Source: Collybiopsis luxurians FD-317 M1 | Lineage: Eukaryota > Basidiomycota > Agaricomycetes > Agaricales > Omphalotaceae | DNA length: 64,000 nucleotides | Reading direction: 5' to 3' | NCBI GenBank assembly: GCA_000827265.1 | Contig: KN834788.1 | Span: forward strand, 324,049 to 388,048 | In this document: positions 11,774 through 22,915 of the stretch, one piece after another | Position numbering within the stretch: the first letter of the stretch is position 1 | Layout: every line of letters starts with the position of its first letter | Program-made: the position numbers and the translations under genes | The notes under the pieces: generated by a model | What the model saw: the letters and a program-made list of their open reading frames with translations, nothing else | The model's database searches: none | Told to the model about the DNA's origin: nothing

Positions 11774-13642
11774 TCAAGAGTGACCCATGACAGCGCGAGG
11801 TTGGTATGATTCTTCGAGATACTTCATATCGTCTTCGCTCAATTCAATATCGACAGCCGCTGTATAGCGTATGGGAGCAATGTCAGAAAAATAGTCTTAC
11901 ATTCCAAATGGAAAAACCCGCTCGACTTACCAACCAGTTCATCCAGGTTCTCAAGCGAAGTCGTGCCAATAATGGGTGCGGTGACACCTTCATCGGAATA
12001 AGAATAACCGGTAAGTAACCCAATACCGACCCGAAACCAAGAATCAATTCAAAAATAAAAACTTGCCATCTCGCTTCATGACCCAGGCAATAGCAATCTG
12101 CGCCATCTTCGCATTCTTCTTCTTCGCAATCTCTTCCACACTAGAACGCAATACAGAAAGTTTGTTTAATGGATTTCAATAGTATAGATACGAAAGTTCC
12201 GGGTAGTTCTCACCGGTTGACAATGGTGGCCGTTGCATCGACGGTACCGTGGACTTTGATCATCCTAATCGACTCTCAGCATCACCGGGGAAATGTAATA
12301 TAAGGATAAGAATACTGGCCTATCAGATTGCCCTCGTTTCGTCTGCTGATCCAAAGGGCGGGAGAGCATTCCTCGAGCTAGAGGTGACCAGGGAATAGAT
12401 CCAACACCAAAATGCTAACCGGAGAGACGACACAGAGATTAAGATTAAACACCAAGGCCCAGCAACTAGAATCTCTGACCTTGAGAGTAGGGAACATTTC
12501 CCTCTCCTCTTCCCGGTAAACCAAGCTATAGTGATTCTGCATGGAGATGAACGGCGTCAAATTGTTCTGAATGGCGTAATCTAAAATTAAAGTTTCAGCA
12601 CTCCCGTAACGTCTAGAAAATGATAAACTGACTCTGCATGGTGTGGACTGAACATTCAGATAAGCACGATGTGAACGTTTAGAAAAAATTGCCTCGAATT
12701 TCGACATACACTGATATCCCCAACACGAGGACATTCCGATGTAGCGAACATAACCGGCTTTTACGACATCATGCAGCGCTTGCATCTATCAACGATTGAA
12801 TCAACCGGAAGAGTACATAGAAATATGACGGTTACCGTTTCTTCGATTGGGGTTTCATAGTCAAATCTGTGACCTGCAAAACCATCAGTTTAGGCCACCA
12901 AGCCTGCAAAAATGACACTGACATTGAAGAAGATCTACGTAATCGAGCTGAAGGCGTTCCAGACTCTTCTTAACAGAGTCGAAGATATGCTGGGTAACGA
13001 GTGATAAGAGCCACCATCGTTCCGGAAATACACAAAACTTAATATTACCTTTCTGCTCAAACCGTGTTGGTTGACGTAGCCATCGCTATCAATCTCCGCA
13101 CTCGATTTATCGATCGCGATATAGCCCGGGGTCTTTCTGACGGCAAAATACACCTTCGGAGACATGAGATAGGCCTAAATCCATTATAGGAGAGATAAGA
13201 ACCTTTGTCATAACAACGATCTCGTCTCGAGGCAAGTTGTGCTGCTTAATGGCCTTGCCAAGAACGACTTCCGATAAACCATTAGAATATACCTAAGAAG
13301 CCTATCAAAAGAAGCCTTAAAAAGCTCTAGAACGGAATGCGAACATTGGCAGTATCGAATGCATTGATCCCGTAGTCGTAGCTGCGACGATCGTGGATTA
13401 AGGAATGTTCAAAGGGAAAGAAGAACAGAAGGCGCACGCAGCCTTGATGTGCTTGATTCCTTCTTCCTCAGAGAGGACCCAATCCTGCCATTCAGGACTT
13501 CCATAGGACATGCAGCCCAAGATAAGCCGCGAGACTTTAAGGCCAGAATTTCCGAGTCGAACTGAACAAGCGTAAGTAAACGTCCCGAAATTGGAGGCAT
13601 TCAACATGGTGCACCATAAGTCATCTTTGATTTAGAAGCCAT
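11774..13642 (-). CDS. Aldo-keto reductase, paralogue 2
   Basis: Second AKR of the trio, about 350 aa, with the same exon pattern as paralogues 1 and 3. Visible signatures: VRLGNSGLKVSRLILGCM after intron 1, AFDTANVYSNGLSE (tetrad Asp and Tyr), VVMTK (Lys), LQCHRFDYETPIEET (His), MQNHYSLVYREEE, VGSIPWSPLARGML and IIGTTSLENLDELV. The C-terminus is RAVMGHS followed by TGA at complement 11774-11776. Two introns need GC donors: GATAG|GCCAGT (complement 12314-12319) and GATG|GCAAGT (complement 12061-12066); paralogue 1 has GT at both places. All joins keep frame, so it appears functional. It is closer to paralogue 3 than to paralogue 1, including shared flanks. Divergent transcription from the gene-poor 13.6-15.3 kb interval suggests its promoter lies there. 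Confidence 0.88.
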
Positions 13643-15341
13643 TTTTGCTGGAAGATAGGATGATGATGAAAGGAAACTTGAGTGGTTTGAGAGACTTTTA
13701 TCGTTGTGATTATTTAAACCGATAAAAAAACACACATCGAGTCATTGTCTGGAACATTTAATCAGCAATATTCCGCACTTCACGCAGTCGGATCTAGCAC
13801 ATAGATAGGCAAGGTCCCCGATATCAATTTATCATCCCAGCAGGATGGTAGCAGGGATGAAAGATTCGAGAGCTTGAAGATCGTAGTCACCCGTTATCCG
13901 AGCACTTGCCCCGTCAACTCGAAGAATAGAGAAGCGGAAACGCGAGGAAAAGGAACGCTTTATACAGCTTTCTTTGTGACCACCGACGGTTAAGAGCAAC
14001 AAGGATACTTTATAAATAGATGAGTGAAATAGTAAACGTGCGATACTCTCGGGAGTTTATTTATTTATTTATTTATTTCTGGAGGGGGGGAAGGGGACTT
14101 CAATCTGGCGCCCACGTACAAGTTTGGCCAATAGGAGAGAGAAATCAATTTCTAGTCGACGCTTCCGACTGGCTAACTAATCACTACTTGAAACCTCACA
14201 GTCGAGGTATTGGGTATTGGATTGATGGGTTCTAGTACCATCACGCGTTGTAAGATCACCATTTTTCAGCAATGGCTCTGCTTTGAAAACCAGCCAAGCA
14301 TATGGAAATAGTTTGAGAGGTAACTGTGGTATCAAGGCGATCAAAGAAGCTGGTACAGTGCTTTGCATAATTCTGTGCCCCTCCGGAATCCGCGCCGCTA
14401 TTTATTTGTATTTATGTGAACGGCGTCTGTGTGTGCAGCCGAAAATCCATGCCCTGCATCCATATTTCCAATCCTACGATGAGATATCCAATCCCATAGA
14501 AAGTATTGAGTGATAAGTAGATGCAGAGGAATGCAGAGAGTCCTGTCCCACATGCCCATCTGGGGCTCGGTCATCCTCAAGTCATTGAAATTTCCACCAA
14601 TATGGGTAAGAAGCAGTGAGAGCATAACATAGATTGATGTTGAAGAGCCTGTTGCAAGCAGAAGAGAATTGCCTCCCAGGGAATGCTGTGGACATCGAGG
14701 GAGGTGTCGAGGAAAAGGCCTCGGCGTGCCGTACCTCGGGTGAGGTACAATCACACAATAAAACTAAACAGCGGTGCAAATTCTGAAGGGGCACAGAATT
14801 ACGCAAAGCACTGTAAGCTGCGACAGTTTGAGAGTACTCGTCGGGGCATGGTCAAGAGGAAGACGGCCCGAAAATAATTTTAGATATGCTACAACCAGCT
14901 ATCCCGTAACGGAACAAAGAACAACACTTGCATGGGTTGACATCGTTCACATTGAATGTATCTTCAGAGCAGATCGATAACCCCATGTGCGGTGTTGCTG
15001 GGGGGGTCGAAGAATAGTTTTAGAATTCACTCCTTTGAGAATCGAATGCTCGTTCAGACCAGTGACCCCATCGGTAAGTATCTTGATGCCGTTAGGCATA
15101 GGTTCAATCTGTCAGATGCCAAGCTAAATGAAGGCGCTCGGCATCAACGTCTAGAAGAGACTAAAGTAATTCATTTGCTCCCTCAGTTGTCTCTTCGCCT
15201 GCACACAGCGTCGAGTCAAAAACCAATCTTTTGTTCTTCGGTTCCTGGTTATCTTACTTTCTCTGAATTCTTGTACTGTACAGCCATTATTATGACAAAT
15301 TTTCAGACAGCACGTACGGCCCTCCCCCTCATTGCTTTCCA
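13643..15341. other. Gene-poor interval with TTTA microsatellite
   Basis: Several frames are open on both strands, but none has a recognised domain or plausible splice structure. A short (TTTA)n tract lies at about 14056-14078. The first part should contain the promoter of aldo-keto reductase 2. Confidence 0.5.
14056..14078. repeat. (TTTA)n microsatellite
   Basis: About five and a half uninterrupted TTTA units. Confidence 0.9.
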
Positions 15342-15560
15342 TTTCCTCGGCATCGACACCAGGCTCTAATTCGGCCTTGGGCGAGGAGTCGGCATCATCT
15401 CCCTTGGTCCTTTTTGCTTCATCAGTGCGCTGTTTTTGTAAACTTATTAAAATCCAGAGAGATATTAAATCCTTACGTTTGCTGCCTCACAAGCAAATCC
15501 TTTTGACAGATCCAAACATTCCATCTGGAGATGATCATTAAGTTGAAGGCTATTGGATTA
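15342..15560 (-). other. Coding-like fragment of unknown family next to the inverted repeat
   Basis: On the minus strand two open segments are joined by a good 47-nt intron (complement 15430-15476, GTAAGG..CAG). The first reads LSKGFACEAAN, the second RTDEAKRTKGDDADSSPK and then an acidic run. Residue composition suggests a charged, possibly disordered C-terminal tail. The open frame runs up to the edge of the LTR-like arm that starts near 15551, as if the rest of the gene had been displaced. No family is recognised. Confidence 0.3.
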
Positions 15561-15939
15561 TTATTAGGTATTCACAAGGTACGATTGGATATATCTATCT
15601 ATGGAACACTTTCTCGTAGTTGTACTATACTTATATTTATGTTCCCTTGCTATCTCACACTGTTCTATCTTTAGTAGTAGTGTACTTATATCTTGTCTCA
15701 CCATCACATCTCAGTTCTCATAGTTCCTATCACATATACCCATTCTCGTGTACTAGTTCTCATGATACTTAGTTACTTGTTCTCATCTATCTTTTATCCA
15801 GCCAATGGTTGACTATGTATAACATTGTGTACTTGTATATAAAGCCACCTACATACACGAACAATCTAGTGGTGCTTTTTCCCCCCTTTGATCTGTGTGA
15901 TCATTTCAGTGCTGTGTGCACTGTCCATTATTCTTCTAA
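15551..15939 (+). mobile_element. LTR-like repeat arm, left (plus orientation)
   Basis: About 390 bp that reappears in inverted orientation at 16263-16637. It begins TATTGGATTATTATTAG and runs to TTATTCTTCTAA at the gap. It contains a promoter-like TATATAAAG at 15836-15844 about 100 bp before the inner end. Terminal sequences close to TGTTGG..TCTAACA and an internal TATA box are usual for Ty1/copia-type LTRs, so a solo or end LTR is the likeliest identity. No gag or pol coding is visible. Confidence 0.6.
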
Positions 15940-16262
15940 NNNNNNNNNNNNNNNNNNNNNNNNNNNNNNNNNNNNNNNNNNNNNNNNNNNNNNNNNNNNN
16001 NNNNNNNNNNNNNNNNNNNNNNNNNNNNNNNNNNNNNNNNNNNNNNNNNNNNNNNNNNNNNNNNNNNNNNNNNNNNNNNNNNNNNNNNNNNNNNNNNNNN
16101 NNNNNNNNNNNNNNNNNNNNNNNNNNNNNNNNNNNNNNNNNNNNNNNNNNNNNNNNNNNNNNNNNNNNNNNNNNNNNNNNNNNNNNNNNNNNNNNNNNNN
16201 NNNNNNNNNNNNNNNNNNNNNNNNNNNNNNNNNNNNNNNNNNNNNNNNNNNNNNNNNNNNNN
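15940..16262. other. Assembly gap (323 N)
   Basis: Run of N between two inverted, nearly identical arms. Content is unknown; it may hide a retroelement body or mark a collapsed or misjoined palindrome. Confidence 0.99.
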
Positions 16263-16637
16263 GAATAATGGACAGTGCACACAGCACTGAAATGATCACA
16301 CAGATCAAAGGGGGGAAAAAGCACCACTAGATTGTTCATGTATGTAGGTGGCTTTATATACAAGTACACAATGTTATACATAGTCAACCATTGGCTGGAT
16401 AAAAGATAGATGAGAACAAGTAACTAAGTATCATGAGAACTAGTACACGAGAATGGGTATATGTGATAGGAACTATGAGAACTGAGATGTGATGGTGAGA
16501 CAAGATATAAGTACACTACTACTAAAGATAGAACAGTGTGAGATAGCAAGGGAACATAAATATAAGTATAGTACAACTATGAGCCATAGATAGATATATC
16601 CAATTGTACCTTGTGAAAATCTAATAATAATCCAATA
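16263..16637 (-). mobile_element. LTR-like repeat arm, right (minus orientation)
   Basis: Reverse complement of 15551-15939, differing by a few substitutions and a small indel (near 16578). Because it is inverted, the two arms are not the two LTRs of one normally organised element. Confidence 0.6.
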
Positions 16638-17262
16638 CCAGCTATGTGCTAATTTTACCAAAACCAGCAGTTTCTTTCACTCGCATGTGTATCATGTAGT
16701 AAACAATGCCTAGAAAATCTGTCAGCTAACCTGATCTGGAAAGAGAACTTCACCAATAACCAACTGGGTGGAAAATTATCCATGTTGTCTCAGATTTGCG
16801 GCTGCAAGGATTCAATAGGACTGATCCTCCTGCATGGGTGAGTACGAGCAATCACAAATGGGATTTTCTTTTGGAATTATGTAGTCAGACAGATCTGTCG
16901 GTATTGCTGACAGAGATACCCCTGTTCAATATAATCAATGATTCAAACCGTAATGCCTACTTTCATATCAATAAATAAATGAAGATATTTGATAGCATCT
17001 GCAATGGCGCTTAGTAGATTCTGTAATAGCTGTTGAGACCAGGATTCCGATTTACACCATTGGATAGTAGCATAAAATTCCACCTGTCGTAAGTTACCAC
17101 AAGTTCAGCTTATCCATATTTTGCATCTTCATCCCAAGGTCCATCACATCATACCTGGAAATTGGCTCATGGTTAGAGATCAGCATGATCAGTGAGTCAG
17201 ACAATCTTTTAAGTAAAAAGCCAATGGTAATGCCCTTCAGGCCTGGTATCTCCCATTTTATC
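16638..17262. other. 5' flank of seven-helix pseudogene A
   Basis: No coding region recognised between the LTR-like arm and the start of the seven-helix gene at 17263. Confidence 0.4.
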
Positions 17263-18522
17263 ATGATTTCGGAAGAACAACAGACAATTGCCTCCCTGGC
17301 CACTTCCTGCTACCTGGATACTATCATTGTCATAGTGGTGGCAACTGGCTATGGTATGCATGATGTGACGATTCTGAAAGGCTTTGGGTCCATATTGATA
17401 CAGCTTTGCTTTCCAGGTACCTTTGTCTTGGGGACACTCATTGCTACTCGGTCTCTGTTGTAAGAAGTGTTTCTTATATCTGATTAATCTTATCCTTTCG
17501 ACAGAACCAAAACCTGGACTGGTTCACGGATTACACTGGCTATTTGCCTGATCATGACATTTATCTCCTTGACCTGGTATCTCTCTTATAATGAGGCGCT
17601 AACCCTCATAGCTACCCGGCTTACCTTTGTTGATATTAAGCCAGAAGAACAGGTAGGTCTCGAAGGTCAAGTCCAAATGGCTGAGAAGAAAAGTTTGCCA
17701 CTGGCGTATACATCGTTTTGATCTCTAACTGTTTGCGTAGGTGTCTGCACTAACCCCTCATCCACTAGCTTGACCATGTTTTCAGGTGCTTTTGAGTGAT
17801 TTTATTGTAGTTTGGAGGGCGTGGACTTTGTTTCAGCATGCAAAGCTTTTGAAGATTGTACTTGCATTCCTTATGATCGTCAATATTGGTGAGTGTTGAG
17901 TATGCCTAAAAGATTATGCTTTCGCTGATGACACTACGTAGGAGTCAATTTTGCAGATTGTATATGGAGCGATATTATTATTGCAGCAGGAGAATCTGGT
18001 AAAACAGCAGTGTTGGACGGGCTATCGGGCTTGCTTTCACTGGTAGTAAACCTCTTTGCGACAGTATTGATTACGTGGAAAGCTTTGCAAGTGACCCTAT
18101 TTGTATGTTTATGAAATGATGTTAACAAAGCTTCTTAGGAATCATCATCGTACAATGGCACAAGCTCTAGTTTACGAAAGAACTTGGGGCGAGAGTATTC
18201 TACTTCTATTGATTGAATCTGGCGGTATATATTGCGTGATTCAATTGGTCTATACCGTCCTCAATCTGGTGGAATTACATACATTTATACGAATTGAGCG
18301 TATACCCGTCGTACCCGTTCTCGATGCTGTATCGATTGTTTTAATTGTGAGTCAGTTTCAGCTCTCTTTTTGGCAGGATTAACTCATTTCCACGAACACG
18401 TTGAACAGGCATGGTATCCGGTTGCAGTGACTATTCTGATCAACATGGATAGTCCTCGCGTTATCGAATTTCCTCATCGCAATCAGGTTTCAGCTGGCGC
18501 CAACAGAGTCAGTTCTGAATAG
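17263..18522 (+). pseudogene. Seven-helix membrane protein, copy A (premature stop)
   Basis: Member of the seven-transmembrane family repeated through this window and the only copy with a recognisable start on the plus strand. Exon 1 reads MISEEQQTIASLATSCY..VVATGYG. Later exons show LTKTWTGSR, KSLPLAY, LLSDFIVVWRAWTLF, VNLFATVLITWKA, ESILLLLIESGGIYCVIQ and AWYPVAVTILINMDSP. The stop is TAG 18520-18522. Exon order and intron positions match copies B, E, F and K. An in-frame TGA at 17719-17721 sits where paralogues have the Trp of YMPxW, so the product would end before helix 3 unless recoded. One donor is GC (GCTT|GCAAGT at 18087) where most paralogues have TG|GTAAGT, and it also changes the conserved Trp to Leu. 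The rest is open, implying recent inactivation. Confidence 0.75.
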
Positions 18523-19980
18523 TCAAAGATAACCAAGCTCATGATACATTCATCGCTCTGCAGTGTGCCTCATCAATTAGCCTTGTGCTGTAAATTTCCC
18601 CTTAATTATTCGTGACTACTTTGCTTAAACAGTCCACATGTACACTGGAATCAATGATAGTTTTGAAACCCGACGATTCTAGTGCCATTTGTTACGCTTA
18701 CTCTCAGCCCTGCGCTCCTGCCCTAGCTTGCTGCTGCCACCATGTTCATTGTACGACTTTGCACCTCTGTGACCATCAGTTTCTCGCGTTCTCTTCATGC
18801 CACTACTAAGCCCAGTTGTGCTATCACCGCTGTCGCCGCCTGGGCAACTCCTGTGGGAACCCACTGACTGTAATTGCCGATTCCCGACTTGTACCCAGCC
18901 GATGGTGCTTAGCCTCTGGCTCTTACTGGAAGCTCACTAATGTCTCCCTGTTGGGATGCCGATCCTTCTTACAGGAAGCTGATCATTCTGTTGTGAGGAC
19001 CCAGGTGACTCTTCCTTTGACTGTTTTGGATTGAAAAGTTGACTAGTATTGGGATGTCGGGGTTAGAGGGTTACTAATTTAATGGGAGCTTGGGACATAA
19101 ATAGGAGCAAGATGACTGACCTATATCCCACATTCACATTGGCATTACAGTGTTTGCACAGAATGTAACCGATCCCCCTATACAAAAGCATAAGACCAAA
19201 AGGGAGTTTGAGCCCAATAGGTGTGAAAGATGAGCAGTGGAGGAGAAGAAGGGGTGATTGAGAGGTAGGACTTGATGTAGCGGAAGTTAGAAGGAAGAAG
19301 GGGATGTGGAGGGAACAGGAGAAGAAGGAAAAAAGATGTCGTGTGTCCAGGAATCAGGGCACAAGGCATACAAATTCTCAGCTTTTTAAGAGTGGTATTG
19401 CTGTATGAATAGCAAGTAAGGTGACGGGAGGAAGGATCAAAGGAGATGGTGGTGTGACTCGGAGGAAGAGGAAAAGGGTGGGGTGTGAAGGAGCTAGGCG
19501 CATTGATGGCAATGGTAAACTAACGGCAGTTGGCGCTAAAGACGAAGGCATTCAGGACAAACAAGACACCCAAAATCACAACGGTTTGTGCATATTATTG
19601 GGGTATATAAATAGACCCGTTGGGGCAAATAGTATGTTTACTAGGCAGTAAACAGCGTTTTTGAAAACTATACTCAGGTAACTTATAAATAACCAAGTAG
19701 CTGTAGATAGTCTGTAAGGACATTCAGGGTACACATATTGTATTTCGGCCTCCATTCCGGCGCCGTTGATTATTCAAGACGCTTTTAAATACTCAACGCA
19801 AACACTACGAACGATGGCGCCGACGAATTTATCGTCAGTCGCTAATCACTCCCGGAAAAATAAGCACGATACTCATTCCATTACTCGTCGTCTCTGCTTT
19901 CTCGTTCGGCGGGGTTATTGTGTGATCCTACAGACCACCATGGTACAAAATACAAACTTATGTACGATTTACTTTAACCT
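18523..19980. other. Gene-poor interval with shared flank of reductase 3
   Basis: No supported gene. The right end (about 19790-19980) is the duplicated 3' flank also seen downstream of aldo-keto reductase 2. Confidence 0.45.
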
Positions 19981-21830
19981 TTAAGAGTGGCCCATAATAG
20001 CGCGAGGCTGGTACGATTCTTCGAGATACTTCATATCGTCTTCGCTCAGCTCGATATCAACAGCCGCTGTACAGTGGGAGCCTCGTTAGAGAAATGGTCT
20101 GGCATCCCAAATGGAAGAACCCGATCGACTTACCAACCAATTCATCGAGGTTCTCAAGCGAAGTCGTCCCAATAATGGGCGCAGTGACACCTTCATCGGA
20201 ATAAGAATAAGCGGTAAGTACGACCCGAAACCAAGAGTCAATTCAAAAAAAAACACTTACCATCTCGCTTCATGACCCAGGCAATGGCAATTTGCGCCAT
20301 CTTAGCATTCTTCTTCTTCGCAATCTCTTCCACGCTAGAACGCAATAGAAACATTTTCAAGTTAACGGATTCAATAGCATAGATGCGTAGTTCTCACCGG
20401 TTGACAATGGTGGCGGTTGCATCGACGGTGCCGTGGACTTTGATCATCCTAATCGACTCTCAGCATCACCGGGAGATTTTATATAAGGATAATACTACTG
20501 GCCTATCAGATTGCCCTCGTTTCGTCTGCTGATCCAAGGGGCGGGAGAGTAGTCCTCTAGCAAGAGGGGACCAGGGAATAGACCCAACACCAAAATGCTA
20601 ATCGGAAAGACGACACCAACATTGAGATTCAGCACAAAGTGTCAGCAACCAGAATCTCTGACCTTGAGAATAGGGAACATTTCCCTCTCCTCCTCCCGGT
20701 AAACCAAGCTATAGTGATTCTGCATGGAGATGAAAGGCGTCAAGTTGTTCTGAATGGCGTAGTCTGAAACAAAATTCTCAGCCCTCCCGCAACGTCAAGG
20801 TAATGATAAACTGACTCTGCATGGCGTGGACTGAACATGCAAGTAAGCACGAGGTGAGCTGGAAAAAATCGCCTCAAATCTCAACATACACTGATATCCC
20901 CAGCACGAGGACATTCCAATGTAGCGAACATAACCGGCTTTCACGACATCATGCAGCGCTTGCATCTATCGACGGTTGAATTATACTGAAGAGCACATAG
21001 AGATATGATGGCTACCGTTTCTTCGATTGGGGCTTCATAGTCGAATCTGTGGCCTGCAAAACCATCAGTTTAAGCAAAAGACCCTATGAAAACGAACACT
21101 GACATTGGAGAAGATCTACGTAATCAAGCTGAAGACGTTCCAGACTTTTCTTGATAGAGTCGAAGATGTGCTGATAACGAGAGAAAAATCTGATAAGAAC
21201 CATAATTATTCCGGGGATGGACAAAATTCGGTATCACCTTTCTGCTCAAACCGCGTTGGTTGACGTAGCCATCGCGGTCAATTTCCGCGCTGGATTTACC
21301 CATCGCGACATAGCCCGGAGTCTTTCCGACGGTAAAATACACCTTCGGAGACATGAGAAAGGTGTATTTCATCATAGGCGAGATAAGAACCTTAGTCATA
21401 ACAACGATCTCGTCTCGAGGCAAGTTGTGCTGCTTAATGGCTTTGCCAAGAATGACTTCCGATAAACCATTAGAATATACCTAAGAAGCCTATCAGAAGA
21501 AGCCTCAAAAAGCTCTCGAATGGAAGGCGAACATTAGCGGTATCAAATGCATTAATCCCGTAGTCGTAGCTGCGGCGATGGCAAATCAGGGAATGTTCAA
21601 AGGGAAAGAAAAACAGAATACGCACGCAGCCTTGATGTGCTTGATTCCTTCTTCCTCAGAAAGGACCCAATCCTGCCATTCGGGACTTCCGTAGGACATG
21701 CAGCCCAAGATAAGCCGCGAGACTTTGAGACCAGAATTTCCGAGTCGAACTGGACAAGTGTAAGTAAACGGCCCAAAATTGGAGGCATTTAACATGGTGT
21801 ACCATAAGTCATCTTGGATTTAGACGCCAT
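19981..21830 (-). CDS. Aldo-keto reductase, paralogue 3
   Basis: Third AKR of the set, about 350 aa. MASKSKMTY is spliced to VRLGNSGLKVSRLILGCM. The tetrad positions are visible in FDTANVYSNGLSE, VVMTK and LQCHRFDYEAPIEET. The product continues through MQNHYSLVYREEE, VGSIPWSPLARGLLSRPLDQQ, KKKNAKMAQIAIAWVMKRDG and IIGTTSLENLDELV, ending RAIMGHS with TAA at complement 19981-19983. One GC-donor intron (complement 20497-20502) is shared with paralogue 2, while the later one is GT here and GC in paralogue 2. No frame breaks found. Very similar to paralogue 2 in exons, introns and flanks; copies 2 and 3 lie 6.3 kb apart in direct orientation with a broken seven-helix gene and the gap between them. 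Confidence 0.88.
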
Positions 21831-22915
21831 TATTGAAGAATTTCGCTGAAAGATAAGAGGACGATGAAAGGAAACTTGAGTCGGTGGGAGACTTTTATAC
21901 TTGTGATTATCTAAACCGATGATGAAAAGAACAGAATACGCATCGAGTCCGCACGTGGCATGACGACACGCGCCGATGGACTCCCGCGACACCACACAAG
22001 GCCGAACGTTGTCGAGCTTACCTCTAGCCTTGTAGCTACCGTCATATCGCCAAGGATCTGCTCTAATTCCTGGGAGCACGCCACACGGTTCACGTTCTGC
22101 TGCTTCGAAAATTGACTGTTTTCTCTACAAGTAATGTATACGAGAATCGATTCAAAAAAGTATCAAGTTCTGAACTGCCCGGTTTTGATAGCTAGAGCCT
22201 TCACTAATTACATCTGATGCTGCAGAAGGGAGCTCATTAACTCAATCAACAGCGGTATATTATTACGAGTGCGGAACGAAGTGTAGGAAGTTGGATTACT
22301 TACTTTCGGTTACAATTTTGGCCATATCAGGAAGGTACTTGATTCGTTAGTCGGAGTATCGTAACAGCTTCCATATCAAAGCCCTGAACCGTGGTGCTAG
22401 ACCTGGCAGCATGTATCACCCTTTTTTTTATCAAACCAATTTCTTCCTGCCCCATGCTCTTTCTTCTTTTCTGTGTTCACTTGGTGATCACAAGAGCTGA
22501 ACTTCGCCATGTCCAATAGCTCAAGCTGCGTCACAAGCCGACAGCGCTTGGCTCTCACTTACCAAAAATACCTTGATTAGTTGACAGCATATCCCGCACT
22601 CATATTTTGCCGTGAGATGTTTTGCGGCGGCCCTCTTACCCATTCCTACAGGCAGCCCAGAGAATCTTTTCAAACAAGTGAAATATACTGATCAAGTTTT
22701 GACTCGAGGTAGTCTAAGCTCTAGGTAGACAAAATTGATTGGATGGAATGCACTCTCCAACCAATGAGTACGGTTAGGTAAAACCAGATCGGAGTAAAAT
22801 ACAAGTTACTGTTAAGGATGAGTAACCATGCACACCCTCACATTAATTTATGCTAGTAATACAGAAATGATTTATGCGAGTCTCACCGCTCGCATTAGAG
22901 CACTGCGCCAGTTTT
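21831..22915. other. Intergenic region upstream of reductase 3
   Basis: No gene supported. The part next to 21830 resembles the upstream flank of aldo-keto reductase 2 (near 13660-13730) and should contain the promoter. Confidence 0.45.

Noticed and set aside
14160..14255. Possible tRNA gene with a GGTTCTAGTACC T-loop-like motif
   Set aside because: The stem around it leaves a nine-base loop and no acceptor or anticodon stem of the right length could be paired.
14956..15369. A 137-codon plus-strand frame
   Set aside because: It overlaps the more coding-like minus-strand spliced fragment and has no recognisable motif.
15809..16387. Long open frames on both strands spanning the N run
   Set aside because: They are open only because N codons are untranslatable; the flanking pieces are mirror images from the inverted arms.
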